A stretch of 64,000 nt of DNA from Bradyrhizobium diazoefficiens (lineage in GTDB: Bacteria > Pseudomonadota > Alphaproteobacteria > Rhizobiales > Xanthobacteraceae), in assembly GCF_016616235.1 (NCBI RefSeq), contig NZ_CP067100.1, positions 1 to 64,000 on the forward strand, in the 5' to 3' direction. The notes below the pieces were generated by a model. That model worked only from the letters and a program-made list of their open reading frames with translations. It made no database searches and was not told the origin of the DNA. Below are positions 19,106-27,939 of this stretch, in pieces. The translations under genes were made by a program, and so were the position numbers. Each line of letters opens with the position of its first letter. Position 1 is the stretch's first letter.

Positions 19106-21340
19106 ATGAGCGAGTGTCACGGGGTGACAGACCCAGCAATTGGCTTCGATCCGGTCACGGGGGTCAGTCCGTCCGTCAAGCGTGCGCTGAATGATATCTT
19201 GGGTGGAGCCGCGGCGAGCGTCCTGACCGTCACCTTCGGTCTCTCCTACGCCCTGCTGATCTTCGCCGGCCCACTCTCGCCCTTTCTGGCCTACGGGATC
19301 GCGGCGACCTTCATCAGCTCCGCCGTGCTGGCCGCCATCGTGGCGCTCGGCAGCTCCCTGCCGTTCGCGATTGCCGCTCCCGACAGCTCGACCGCCGCGG
19401 TGACGGGCATTCTGGCGGCCTCGCTGGTCGAACGGGTCGTGGCGGCCAATCCGGGCGCGCCGCTGCTCTCGCCGGTCCTGATCACGCTCGGCCTGTCGAC
19501 GGTGCTGACCGGCGTGGCGCTGTGCGGATTGGGCCTGACGCGGATGGGCCGCGCCATCCGCTACGTACCCTATCCCGTGGTCGGCGGCTTCCTCGGCGCC
19601 ACCGGACTGCTTATCCTCATGGGCGCGATCCGGGTGATCACCGACCATCCCGTGGAGTTCGCGACGCTGACGCGCCTCGCCAACGGCATCGCACTGTCGG
19701 AGCTGGGCGCCGCCTGCGCCATGGCGCTGGTGCTCTACCTGACCTGGCATCGCTCGCGCGGCCCGTTCGGGCTGCCGATCATCCTGATCGGGGGCGTGCT
19801 CACCGCGCATCTGGCGTTCTGGATCACGGGCGTCTCGCTTACAGAGGCCCGTGCGCTGGGCTGGACCTTCCAACCGCCGCCGCAAGCGGCGTTCATGGTG
19901 CCCTGGCACGTCGATGGATTGATCCACTATCCCTGGTTCGCCGTGCCTGATTTGCTCGGCAATCTCGTCGCCGTCATTTTCGTGACCGCGTCCAGCACGC
20001 TGTTCAACACGACGGGAATCGAGGTGGCCGTGCATCGCGAGGCCAATCTCGAGCGCGAGCTCAACGTCACCGGCACCGCCAACATGCTGACCGGCGTGCT
20101 CGGCGGCTATGCCGGCTGCATCTCGGTCAGCCGCTCGGTGCTGAATTTCTCGAGCGGCGGCCGCGGACGGCTGTCCGGCCTCACGGTCGCGGCGCTATCG
20201 CTGTTGATGCTCGCGGTCGCGCCGGAGCTGCTCGGCTTCATCCCGAAATTCGTGCTCGGCGGCCTGCTGCTCTATCTGGGCGCCGACCAGCTGCACAAAT
20301 GGATCATCGAATCGCGCAAGCGGCTTTCGAAGCTGGAATACCTCTCCCTGATCGCCATCATCGCAATCATCGTGGTCTGGGGTTTCGTTCCGGGCATCCT
20401 GATCGGCGTCATCATCGGCTGCGCCACCTTCGCGTTCAGCGCGGCGCGGGTCGAATCGATCAAGTACAGTTTCGACGGCTCGGAATATCGCTCCTCGCTC
20501 GACCGCTCGCGCGACGATCAGGAGGTGCTGCTCGCCCATGGTGGCAAGATTCAGGGCCTGAACCTGCAGAGCTATCTGTTCTTCGGCTCCGCCAACCGGC
20601 TGTACCAGCACGTCAAGCAACTGCTCCAGGAGCGGCCGGAGTGCCGCTATTTGCTGTTCGACTTCAAGCTCGTCACCGGCGTTGATTCGTCGGCGGCCTA
20701 CAGCTTTGCCCAGATCAAGCGCAGCGCGGCCGATCTCGGGGTCGAGCTGATCCTGGTGCATCTGTCAGCCGCGGCCGAGAAGGTGCTGCGCTCCAGCGAT
20801 TTCGTCGGCGAGGGCGTCGTCATCATTCCCGAGCTCGATCATGCGCTGGAATGGTGCGAGAACGAGCTGATCTCGCAGCATCAGGGCCTGGCGCAGGAAG
20901 AGGCCAGCCTGCGCGACTGGTTCGCAGACATCCTCGACAGCGAGGACGACGCCGACGCGCTGATCCGCCGCTGCCAGCGCATCGAAGTTGCCGCCGGCGA
21001 GGTCATCGTGCAGGCCGGTGACCCCGCCGATTCCATGCATTTCATCCTCGAGGGCCGGGTCGGCATCATGGTCCCCGCCGAGGACGACCGCACCACGCGC
21101 GTGCGTAGCCTGGGGCGCTACACCACGATCGGCGAGATGGGCCTGGTGTCACAGGCCCCGCGCAGCGCGACAATCCAGGCTGAGGTCGACAGCGTGCTCT
21201 ATGTGCTGAACACGCACCAGTTCGAGGCGATCAAGGACGAGGACCCTGCGCTCAGCCACAAGCTGCTGACCTATTTCGTGTCGGTCATGGCCGAGCGGCT
21301 GACGTTTGCGAATCGGACGATTGCGGTGTTGAGGCGGTAG
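19106..21340 (+). CDS. SulP family anion transporter with STAS and cyclic nucleotide-binding domains
   Basis: A 744-residue SLC26/SulP-type inner-membrane transporter for sulfate, bicarbonate or dicarboxylates. Residues about 30-440 hold 10-14 membrane helices, including IRYVPYPVVGGFLGATGLLI. A STAS domain follows (about 488-570, with GVDSSAAYSFAQIKRSAADL). The C-terminal end (about 615-710) is a cyclic nucleotide-binding or CRP-like sensor domain (GEVIVQAGDPADSMHFILEG, then IGEMGLVSQAPRSATIQAE). The fusion implies that transport is gated by a nucleotide or similar ligand. It is transcribed alone and ends at a palindromic repeat. The transported anion cannot be determined. Confidence 0.93.
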   Translation: MSECHGVTDPAIGFDPVTGVSPSVKRALNDILGGAAASVLTVTFGLSYALLIFAGPLSPFLAYGIAATFISSAVLAAIVALGSSLPFAIAAPDSSTAAVTGILAASLVERVVAANPGAPLLSPVLITLGLSTVLTGVALCGLGLTRMGRAIRYVPYPVVGGFLGATGLLILMGAIRVITDHPVEFATLTRLANGIALSELGAACAMALVLYLTWHRSRGPFGLPIILIGGVLTAHLAFWITGVSLTEARALGWTFQPPPQAAFMVPWHVDGLIHYPWFAVPDLLGNLVAVIFVTASSTLFNTTGIEVAVHREANLERELNVTGTANMLTGVLGGYAGCISVSRSVLNFSSGGRGRLSGLTVAALSLLMLAVAPELLGFIPKFVLGGLLLYLGADQLHKWIIESRKRLSKLEYLSLIAIIAIIVVWGFVPGILIGVIIGCATFAFSAARVESIKYSFDGSEYRSSLDRSRDDQEVLLAHGGKIQGLNLQSYLFFGSANRLYQHVKQLLQERPECRYLLFDFKLVTGVDSSAAYSFAQIKRSAADLGVELILVHLSAAAEKVLRSSDFVGEGVVIIPELDHALEWCENELISQHQGLAQEEASLRDWFADILDSEDDADALIRRCQRIEVAAGEVIVQAGDPADSMHFILEGRVGIMVPAEDDRTTRVRSLGRYTTIGEMGLVSQAPRSATIQAEVDSVLYVLNTHQFEAIKDEDPALSHKLLTYFVSVMAERLTFANRTIAVLRR

Positions 21341-21354
21341 TACGCAGCTAGCCT

Positions 21355-21441
21355 CGTCATTGCGAGGAGCTCTTGCGACGAAGCAATCCAGGCTGTCCCG
21401 GTGGAAAGATTCTGGATTGCTTCGCTTCGCTCGTAATGACG
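21355..21441. repeat. Intergenic palindromic repeat CGTCATTGCGAGG...CGTAATGACG
   Basis: The ends CGTCATTGCGAG and CTCGTAATGACG are inverted, and the inner GAAGCAATCCAG pairs with CTGGATTGCTTC. It forms an almost continuous long stem between the convergent SulP and aldehyde dehydrogenase genes and may serve as a shared transcript end. Confidence 0.75.
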
Positions 21442-21460
21442 TGGAGAGATACCGGCGGCC

Positions 21461-22954
21461 TCACACCCCCGCCATCATCACGTATTTGATCTCGACATAT
21501 TCTTCCATGCCGTGACGCGAGCCTTCACGACCGAGGCCGCTTTCCTTGACGCCGCCAAAAGGAGCGACCTCGGTGGTGATCAGGCCGGTGTTGACGCCGA
21601 CCATGCCTGACTCCAGCGCTTCGGCGACGCGCCAGACGCGGCCGAGATCGCGCGAGTAGAAGTAGGAGGCGAGGCCGAACGGCGAGGCGTTGCACATCGC
21701 GATCACGTCGGCCTCGTCCTTGAAGCGGATCACCGGCGCGAGCGGGCCGAAGGTCTCTTCCTGTGACACCAGCGAATCCGCCTTGACGTCGGCGAGCACG
21801 GTCGGCTCGAAGAAGGAGCGCCCGAGTTCGCTGCGCTTGCCGCCGGTGACGATTTTGGCGCCGCGCTTGACGGCATCGGCGATATGACGCTCGACCTTGT
21901 CGACCGCCTTCATGTTGATCAACGGACCCTGCGTGACGCCGCTCTCGGTGCCGTCGCCGATCTTCATCGCCGCGACCTTCGCCGACAGCTTCTTGACGAA
22001 CTGGTCGTAGATCTTGTCCTGGGCGTAGATGCGATTGGCGCAGACGCAGGTCTGGCCCATGTTGCGGTATTTCGAGACGATGGCGCCTTCGACGGCAGCA
22101 TCGATGTCGGCGTCGTCGAACACGATGAACGGCGCATTGCCGCCGAGCTCGAGGCCGAGCCGTTTCACGCCGACCGAGGCCTGCTGGTAGAGGATCTTGC
22201 CGACCGCGGTCGAGCCAGTGAAGCCGACGAAGCGCACCGCCGGATGTTCGCACAGCACCTTGCCAATCGGCGGTGCGTCACCGGTGACGATGTTGAGCAC
22301 GCCCTTGGGGATGCCGGCCTTCTCCGCAAGCACGGCCAGCGCCAGCGCCGACAGCGGCGTCTCGTTGGCGGGCTTGAGCACAACGGTGCAGCCGGCGGCC
22401 AGCGCCGGCGACACTTTTCGGGTGATCATCGAGTTCGGGAAATTCCACGGCGTGATCGCACCGCAGACACCGATCGGCTGCTTGATCGCGAGCAGCCGCG
22501 CATCGGGCCGCTGCGTCGGGATGGTCTCGCCATAGACGCGGCGAGCCTCTTCGGCGAAGAACTCGATATAGGCGGCGCCGATGTCCACCTCGCCGAGCGC
22601 CTCAGACAGCGGCTTGCCCTGCTCGGAGGTGAGGATCAGCGCGAGGTCCTCGCGGTTGGCGATGATCAGCTCGAACCATTTGCGCAAGATGTTGGAGCGC
22701 TGTTTTGCGGTGTGCTTGGCCCAGGCCGGAAACGCACGCTCGGCGGCTTCCACGGCCTTGGTGGTGTCGTCCGCGCCAAGCTGCGGGACTTTTGCCAGCT
22801 CGACACCGGTCGCGGGATTGTTGATCGCAAAGACCGGCGTGCCGACCCAGGCGCCGTCGATGTAGCAGGCCTCCTTCAGCAGCGAAGGGTCCTTCAACCG
22901 ATCGCGCAGGGTGGCAGTTGCTTGCGGGGTGCGTGCGGCGGCGGTCGGGGTCAT
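21461..22954 (-). CDS. gabD: NAD(P)-dependent succinate-semialdehyde dehydrogenase family protein
   Basis: An aldehyde dehydrogenase of 497 residues that best resembles succinate-semialdehyde dehydrogenase, which converts succinate semialdehyde to succinate in GABA catabolism. The catalytic Glu269 lies in LELGGNAPFIVFDDAD and the nucleophile Cys303 in NMGQTCVCANRIY. The ITPWNFPNSMITRKVSPALA segment and the ending SGLGREGSRHGMEEYVEIKY are typical of the GabD subgroup. The start at 22954 has an AGGGAG site; an open extension to 23032 lacks family features. No gabT neighbour is present, so the exact substrate is inferred from similarity only. Confidence 0.9.
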   Translation of the reverse strand: MTPTAAARTPQATATLRDRLKDPSLLKEACYIDGAWVGTPVFAINNPATGVELAKVPQLGADDTTKAVEAAERAFPAWAKHTAKQRSNILRKWFELIIANREDLALILTSEQGKPLSEALGEVDIGAAYIEFFAEEARRVYGETIPTQRPDARLLAIKQPIGVCGAITPWNFPNSMITRKVSPALAAGCTVVLKPANETPLSALALAVLAEKAGIPKGVLNIVTGDAPPIGKVLCEHPAVRFVGFTGSTAVGKILYQQASVGVKRLGLELGGNAPFIVFDDADIDAAVEGAIVSKYRNMGQTCVCANRIYAQDKIYDQFVKKLSAKVAAMKIGDGTESGVTQGPLINMKAVDKVERHIADAVKRGAKIVTGGKRSELGRSFFEPTVLADVKADSLVSQEETFGPLAPVIRFKDEADVIAMCNASPFGLASYFYSRDLGRVWRVAEALESGMVGVNTGLITTEVAPFGGVKESGLGREGSRHGMEEYVEIKYVMMAGV

Positions 22955-23064
22955 GGCGTTGCTCCCTAAGGCGATCGGATCGGCCCGGAATATAGGGGCA
23001 GACGGTGCGCAATGCACCGTCCCGCAATGCACATCTGATGGGAGTTAAACTCGGAGCCGCGGAT

Positions 23065-23385
23065 TTACGCCGCGCCACTCAGATAGGTTTCGCGCCGGCC
23101 GATCATTCGTTCGGCCGCTGCCTTGGCGTCGGCCTTCGAGGAGGTCGCACACGTCCGGTATTCGAGATCTGGAACGTCAGAGGTGTCGCGGCGGCCGAAC
23201 CAGGATTTCGAGCCGACCGGCAGCAGCGCCAGGGCCTGCGCGAGATTGTCGACCGCGCCGAACGAATACAGCGCGCCGGTGCCGGCGATGCGAACCTCAT
23301 AGATGCCGGGCGAGATCGGCGCCTCCAGATTGTCGCCCCGTCCGGGACGGGGATAGCGCTTCCACTCGCTCCAGGTCGAAATCAT
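23065..23385 (-). CDS. Conserved hypothetical protein
   Basis: A 106-residue protein I do not recognise as a named family. It starts MISTWSEWKRYPRPG, contains SPGIYEVRIAGTGALYSFG and ends in a basic and acidic helix (ADAKAAAERMIGRRETYLSG). The start at 23385 is preferred over upstream codons because it is preceded by a purine-rich GAGGGGGGACC site. It has no signal peptide or membrane segment. The central part looks like a short beta-rich module. It lies upstream of gabD on the same strand with about 110 bases between them, so co-transcription is possible. Confidence 0.7.
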   Translation of the reverse strand: MISTWSEWKRYPRPGRGDNLEAPISPGIYEVRIAGTGALYSFGAVDNLAQALALLPVGSKSWFGRRDTSDVPDLEYRTCATSSKADAKAAAERMIGRRETYLSGAA

Positions 23386-23728
23386 CTGAGGTCCCCCCTC
23401 GCGGTCGCGCGGCGACCGCCAAATTTGCATCAAGTTTGAATGTCGACGCCGATCGGGCCATGTGCTGAACGCCGCAACGCACAAAATGTTTCAAGTGCTT
23501 CAAACCGTGAAAACATATCGCCTGAGCCCATCCAGGGTCACGGCTGGGCCATCTACCGCAGATTGTGACGGAGTGTTGCAGCTCAACTACCATGTCGTCC
23601 TGCGCCGACAGCGCTCCGTCAAGTCACGACATCGCGACCGACGCGGGCATCTCGACGCGCTTGCCGCGCAGAGCGCGCAGGAGGACAATCGATCACTTCC
23701 AACAATAATCAAACCGGAGGAAACGCGC
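23386..23728. other. Divergent intergenic region (343 bp)
   Basis: No supported gene. It lies between the hypothetical gene (minus) and the serine hydrolase (plus), so it must carry promoters in both directions. It is AT-richer than its surroundings around 23420-23530. I see no clear palindrome or RNA structure. Confidence 0.45.
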
Positions 23729-24919
23729 ATGCAAAGCCAAGCCGAGATCGACGAGATCCTACGCCAGAAGTGCGACAAGGAAATTCCCGGCGTCGTCGCG
23801 ATCGCTGCGAGCGGCAGCGACATGTTGTATCACGGTGCATTCGGCAAACGCGATTTGTCGAAGCCCCACGCAATGACCGAGGACAGCGTGTTCTGGATCG
23901 CCTCGATGACGAAGGCGGTGACGACGGCCGGCGCGATGCAGCTGGTCGAGCAGGGCAAGCTGTCGCTGGACGCGCCGATCGGCGAAGTGCTGCCCGACCT
24001 CGCCAAGCCGCAGGTGCTCGAAGGCTTCGACGCTGCGGGTGAGCCGAAGCTGCGGCCGGCGAAGGGGCCGATCACGCTGCGCCAGCTCATGACCCACACC
24101 GCCGGCTTCTGCTACAACATGTGGAACGGCGATCTTGCGGTCTATCTGGAGAAGACCGGCATTCCCGCCATCACCACCTGCCAGAACGCGGCGCTGAAGA
24201 CGCCTGTCATGTCCGATCCCGGCACGCGCTGGGAATACGGCACCAACATCGATTTCGTCGGCAAGGCGGTGGAAGCCGTCAGCGGCAAGCGGCTGGATGC
24301 TTATCTGCGCGACAATCTTTTTGCTCCACTCGGAATGTCTGACACCGCTTTCAAGATCACCGACGACATGCGCAGGCGCCTGGTCGGCATGCATGCACGC
24401 GGCGAAGACGGCCAGCTCGCATCGATCCCGTTCGAGCTCGAACAGGAGCCGGAATTCCACATGGGTGGCGGCGGCCTCTATTCGACGGCGGCCGACTACA
24501 TCAAGTTCACCCAGATGATCCTCAACAAGGGCCGCGGCAACGGCAACCAAGTGCTGAAGGCCGAGACGGTCGCGACGATGGGGCAGAACCACATCGGCGA
24601 TCTCGCGATGGGCAAGATGACCACGGCAGCGCCGATGTACACCAACGACGTCGATCTCTACCCGGAGCAGGTGAAGAAGTGGGGCCTCAGCTTCATGATC
24701 AACACCGCCCAGACGGCGGAAGGCCGCAGCGCCGGCAGCCTCGCCTGGGCTGGCCTTGCCAATACCTACTACTGGATCGACCCTGCGCGCGATGTCACTG
24801 GCGTGATCCTGATGCAGCTGCTGCCATTCGCCGATGCAAAATGCCTGGAGGCGTTCGCGGGATTCGAGCGCGGTGTCTATGCCGGGCTCGATGCCGGCAG
24901 CGGGCAGAAGGCGGCGTGA
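23729..24919 (+). CDS. Beta-lactamase-fold serine hydrolase/esterase
   Basis: A 396-residue cytoplasmic-looking serine hydrolase of the class C beta-lactamase/EstB-like family. SMTK at 59-62 (FWIASMTKAVTTAG) supplies the nucleophile, Tyr170 (RWEYGTNID) the supporting tyrosine, and the late GSLAWAGLANTYYWIDP the family's C-terminal motif. No signal peptide is visible. The ATG at 23729 has a perfect GGAGGAAA site and is chosen over an open 5' extension of 89 residues that has no family features. Such enzymes act as esterases or amide hydrolases. It is unrelated at the sequence level to the exported hydrolase at 14034 beyond the fold. Confidence 0.88.
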   Translation: MQSQAEIDEILRQKCDKEIPGVVAIAASGSDMLYHGAFGKRDLSKPHAMTEDSVFWIASMTKAVTTAGAMQLVEQGKLSLDAPIGEVLPDLAKPQVLEGFDAAGEPKLRPAKGPITLRQLMTHTAGFCYNMWNGDLAVYLEKTGIPAITTCQNAALKTPVMSDPGTRWEYGTNIDFVGKAVEAVSGKRLDAYLRDNLFAPLGMSDTAFKITDDMRRRLVGMHARGEDGQLASIPFELEQEPEFHMGGGGLYSTAADYIKFTQMILNKGRGNGNQVLKAETVATMGQNHIGDLAMGKMTTAAPMYTNDVDLYPEQVKKWGLSFMINTAQTAEGRSAGSLAWAGLANTYYWIDPARDVTGVILMQLLPFADAKCLEAFAGFERGVYAGLDAGSGQKAA

Positions 24920-24950
24920 AGGGGCTGGGTGCTCTCGCTACACGAGGACT

Positions 24951-25061
24951 GTCATTCCCCGCGAAAGCGGGGAATCCAGTACGCCGCAGCTTCTCGATAA
25001 ACCACTGACGTCTCGGCGTACTGGGTTGCCCGGTCAAGCCGGGCGACGACAGCGGGAATGA
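24951..25061. repeat. Intergenic palindromic repeat GTCATTCCCC...GGGAATGA
   Basis: The element starts GTCATTCCCCGCGAAAGCGGGGAATCC (itself a hairpin, given here as GTCATTCCCC and GGGGAATCC) and ends GCGGGAATGA. The inner CAGTACGCC and GGCGTACTG are inverted. It lies between the convergent serine hydrolase and adenosine kinase genes. Confidence 0.65.
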
Positions 25062-25073
25062 GGCTACTACGCC

Positions 25074-26075
25074 CTAAACCGTCAGCCCGCGCTGCCGGGC
25101 GAGATCCTTCAGCAATGTTTGCGGACGTGCGCCGATGTGCTGGATCACTTCGGCAGCGGCGAGCGCGCCGAGCTCGCCGCACTGCTTGTGCGACAGATCG
25201 CGCGCGAGCCCATAGAGGAAGCCTGCCGCGAAGAGATCGCCCGCGCCGGTGGTATCCACCAATTGCTTGATCGGCGAGGCAGGGGCCGCGACGGCGTCGG
25301 TCGGGGTCACCACTACGCAGCCCTTCTCGCTGCGGGTGACGACGCCCAGCTCGACGTCGCTGCGCAGCTGCTTCAGCGCGGTGTCGAAATCCGAGGTCAT
25401 GTAGAGCGAATGCAGCTCGGCCTCGTTGGCGAACACGATGTCGACGGTGCCGCCCCGCATCAGGCCCAAAAACTCGTCGCGATAGCGGTCGACGCAGAAC
25501 GAATCCGACAGCGTCAGCGCCACCTTGCGCTTGGCCTCATGGGCGATCTGAGCGGCCTTGACGAAAGCGTCCTTGGCGTTCTTGGGGTCCCAGAGATATC
25601 CCTCGAGATAGACGATGCCGGCCGCGGCGATCTCGGCCGGATCGATGTCGGCGGGCGACAAATCCTGCGCCGCGCCGAGATAGGTGTTCATGGTGCGCTC
25701 GCCGTCATCCGTGACCAGGATGTAGGAGCAGCCGGTGGCGGGACCGTCCTTCGCGGCCGGCGTGTTGAAGGCGACGCCTGCGGCGCGGATGTCGTGGACA
25801 TAGAGCTTGCCGATCTGGTCGTCCTTGACCTTGCCGACATAGGCGGCGCGGGCACCCAGGCTGCCGATGCCGACGATGGTGTTGGCGGCCGAGCCGCCGG
25901 AGACTTCCGTCGCCGGGCCCATGTCGTTGTAAATGGCGGCGGCCCGCGCCTCGTCGATCAGCGACATGCTGCCCTTGGTCATGCCGTGCTTGGCGAGAAA
26001 AGCCTCGTCGGTCCGGACCAGCACGTCGAACAGCGCGTTGCCGATGCCGAGAACGTCATATTTCACGTCAGCCAT
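25074..26075 (-). CDS. PfkB family carbohydrate/adenosine kinase
   Basis: A 333-residue ribokinase-family kinase most like bacterial adenosine kinases, which phosphorylate adenosine to AMP in purine salvage. The N-terminus KYDVLGIGNALFDVLV and GGSAANTIVGIGSLG at 60-74 form the substrate site. The PfkB signature DTTGAGDLFAAGFLYGL at 274-290 holds the catalytic Asp280 and the anion hole. ATGGCTGACGTG is preceded by AAGGTGA. It is divergent from murJ across about 125 bases. Without biochemical data a sugar-kinase role cannot be ruled out. Confidence 0.88.
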   Translation of the reverse strand: MADVKYDVLGIGNALFDVLVRTDEAFLAKHGMTKGSMSLIDEARAAAIYNDMGPATEVSGGSAANTIVGIGSLGARAAYVGKVKDDQIGKLYVHDIRAAGVAFNTPAAKDGPATGCSYILVTDDGERTMNTYLGAAQDLSPADIDPAEIAAAGIVYLEGYLWDPKNAKDAFVKAAQIAHEAKRKVALTLSDSFCVDRYRDEFLGLMRGGTVDIVFANEAELHSLYMTSDFDTALKQLRSDVELGVVTRSEKGCVVVTPTDAVAAPASPIKQLVDTTGAGDLFAAGFLYGLARDLSHKQCGELGALAAAEVIQHIGARPQTLLKDLARQRGLTV

Positions 26076-26200
26076 TCACCTTGATCCTGTTTGGCGGATT
26101 GCGATACCTGCGGAAATCCGCTTCATGTCGGCCTTAAATCTGGCTCGCGGCCTATCACGACCGGGCCGCTACGGGCAAGCAACGGTATTATAACGGCCCG

Positions 26201-27736
26201 ATGATCCGCTCCTTCCTCACCGTCTCGACGGGAACACTGGCCTCGCGGCTGCTGGGCTTTGCGCGCGATTCCCTGATCGCGGCTTTGCTCGGCACCGGCG
26301 CCGTGGCGGACGCGTTTCTGGCCGCCTTCCAGCTCGTCAATGTGGTGCGGCGCCTGCTCAGCGAGGGCGCCCTGAATGCGGCGCTGATCCCGGCCTGGCT
26401 GCGTGTCAGGGACCGCAATGGCGAAGCGGCCGCGTCCGCCTTCGCGGGGCGCGTGCTCGGCACGGTCAGTGCGGCGCTGATCGCGATCTCCGCCGTGATT
26501 GCGCTGGTGATGCCGCTGATCATGACGATCATCGCGCCCGGCTTTCTCGGTAGCGCGACGCTCGATCTCGCCGTGCAGAACGCGCGGCTGATGCTGCCTT
26601 ACCTCGCTTTCGCCGGCCCCGTCACCGTGCTGATGGGCCTGCTGAACGCGAAAGGCCGCTTCGCGCTCACGGCATTCTCACCGCTGCTGTTCAACATTGC
26701 GCTGATCGCCGCGATCGGGCTGCTGCTGGGCTGGCATGCGGATGCCGGCTTCGCGGCGTGGATGCTGGCGGCCGCCGTCGGCATCGCCGGGCTGCTGCAA
26801 CTGTTGATGCTCCTGTCGCAGCGAAGTGCAAGTCTTGCGACGCCGTTGCGCGTAAACCTCGACAAGGAGATGCGCGGCTTCTTCGCCAAGGCGATTCCCG
26901 GCATGATCGCAAGCTCGGGGCCGCAATGGCTGATGGTGGCCGGCGCGATCATCGCTTCCGCGACACCCTCCGCGGTGTCCTGGCTCTATTTCGCCAACCG
27001 CTTGATCGAGCTGCCGCTCGGCATCGTCGGCGTCGCCATGGGCACGGTGCTGGTGCCCGAGCTGACGCGCGCCGTCACCAGCGGCGACCGCGACGCGGTG
27101 GCGCATGCGGAATCGCGCGCGCTCGAGCTTGCGGCCGGGCTCGCGCTGCCGGCCACCCTCGGCCTGATCGTGCTGGCCGACCCGATCGTGCGGCTCTTGT
27201 TCGAGCATGGCGCGTTCGGCGCCGATGACAGCGCGGCGACCGCGCATGCGCTGATGTGGCTGGCGCTGGGCCTGCCGGCGCACGTGCTGATCAAGGCGCT
27301 GTCGCCGGCGTTCTATGCCCGCAGCGACACGATGATGCCGCTGCTCGCCACGGCCAAAGGATTTGTGGTCGCGGTCGCTCTCGCCGTCCTGCTCGGCCAT
27401 GTCTTCGGCGCGAGCGGGATCGCCGCGAGCATTGCGGCCGGCGCCTGGAGCAGCGCGCTGTTGCTGCTCCGGAAAGGCACCAGCGAGTTCGGCTTCTCGG
27501 CCGATGCCGCCGCGCGAAAACGGCTGCCGCGGATCGTGCTCGCCGCTTGCGCCATGGGCGCCCTGCTCTGGCTGACCACGGATCTCGTGCCCGCCGAAGC
27601 GCACGGCCTCATCCGCGTCATCACCCTCGGCCTGCAGATCGCAGCCGGAATCGCCGGCTATGGCTTGCTCCTGCAAATCCTCGGCGCAGCCTCGTGGCGC
27701 GAAGCGGCTGCCGTCCTGAAGCGGCCCGCACATTAG
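26201..27736 (+). CDS. murJ: Lipid II flippase MurJ
   Basis: MurJ (MviN) flips lipid II across the inner membrane for peptidoglycan assembly. The 511-residue protein begins with MIRSFLTVSTGTLASRLLGF and ARDSLIAALLG, the family's N-terminal signature, and has about 14 membrane helices of the MOP fold. The conserved FLAAFQLVNVVRRLLSEGAL segment follows. Neighbouring genes are not wall genes, but murA is about 18 kb upstream in the same window. The start at 26201 has no strong ribosome site, but the family start coincides with it. Confidence 0.95.
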   Translation: MIRSFLTVSTGTLASRLLGFARDSLIAALLGTGAVADAFLAAFQLVNVVRRLLSEGALNAALIPAWLRVRDRNGEAAASAFAGRVLGTVSAALIAISAVIALVMPLIMTIIAPGFLGSATLDLAVQNARLMLPYLAFAGPVTVLMGLLNAKGRFALTAFSPLLFNIALIAAIGLLLGWHADAGFAAWMLAAAVGIAGLLQLLMLLSQRSASLATPLRVNLDKEMRGFFAKAIPGMIASSGPQWLMVAGAIIASATPSAVSWLYFANRLIELPLGIVGVAMGTVLVPELTRAVTSGDRDAVAHAESRALELAAGLALPATLGLIVLADPIVRLLFEHGAFGADDSAATAHALMWLALGLPAHVLIKALSPAFYARSDTMMPLLATAKGFVVAVALAVLLGHVFGASGIAASIAAGAWSSALLLLRKGTSEFGFSADAAARKRLPRIVLAACAMGALLWLTTDLVPAEAHGLIRVITLGLQIAAGIAGYGLLLQILGAASWREAAAVLKRPAH

Positions 27737-27753
27737 AGCATCCGCTGGTCTTC

Positions 27754-27871
27754 ACCTCTCCCATCGGGAGAGGTCGATTTGCGCAGCAAATCGGGTGAGG
27801 GGACTTGGTCCCACGAGAGGCCACAGCCCCTCACCCGTCGCTTCGCGCCGACCTCTCCCTATGGGAGAGAT
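27754..27871. repeat. Intergenic palindromic repeat, CCTCTCCC...GGGAGAG type
   Basis: Left half ACCTCTCCCATCGGGAGAGGT with GGGTGAGGGG; right half CCCCTCACCCG with ACCTCTCCCTATGGGAGAG, inverted to each other around ACTTGGTCCCACGAGAGG. It lies between murJ and trpS and belongs to the family at 15632 and 54912. Confidence 0.75.
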
Positions 27872-27939
27872 GGAATTACCCTTGACGGGGCAGCGCCGCT
27901 GTTGGAAACGACGGCCGAATACCTATGGGAAGGCTTATC

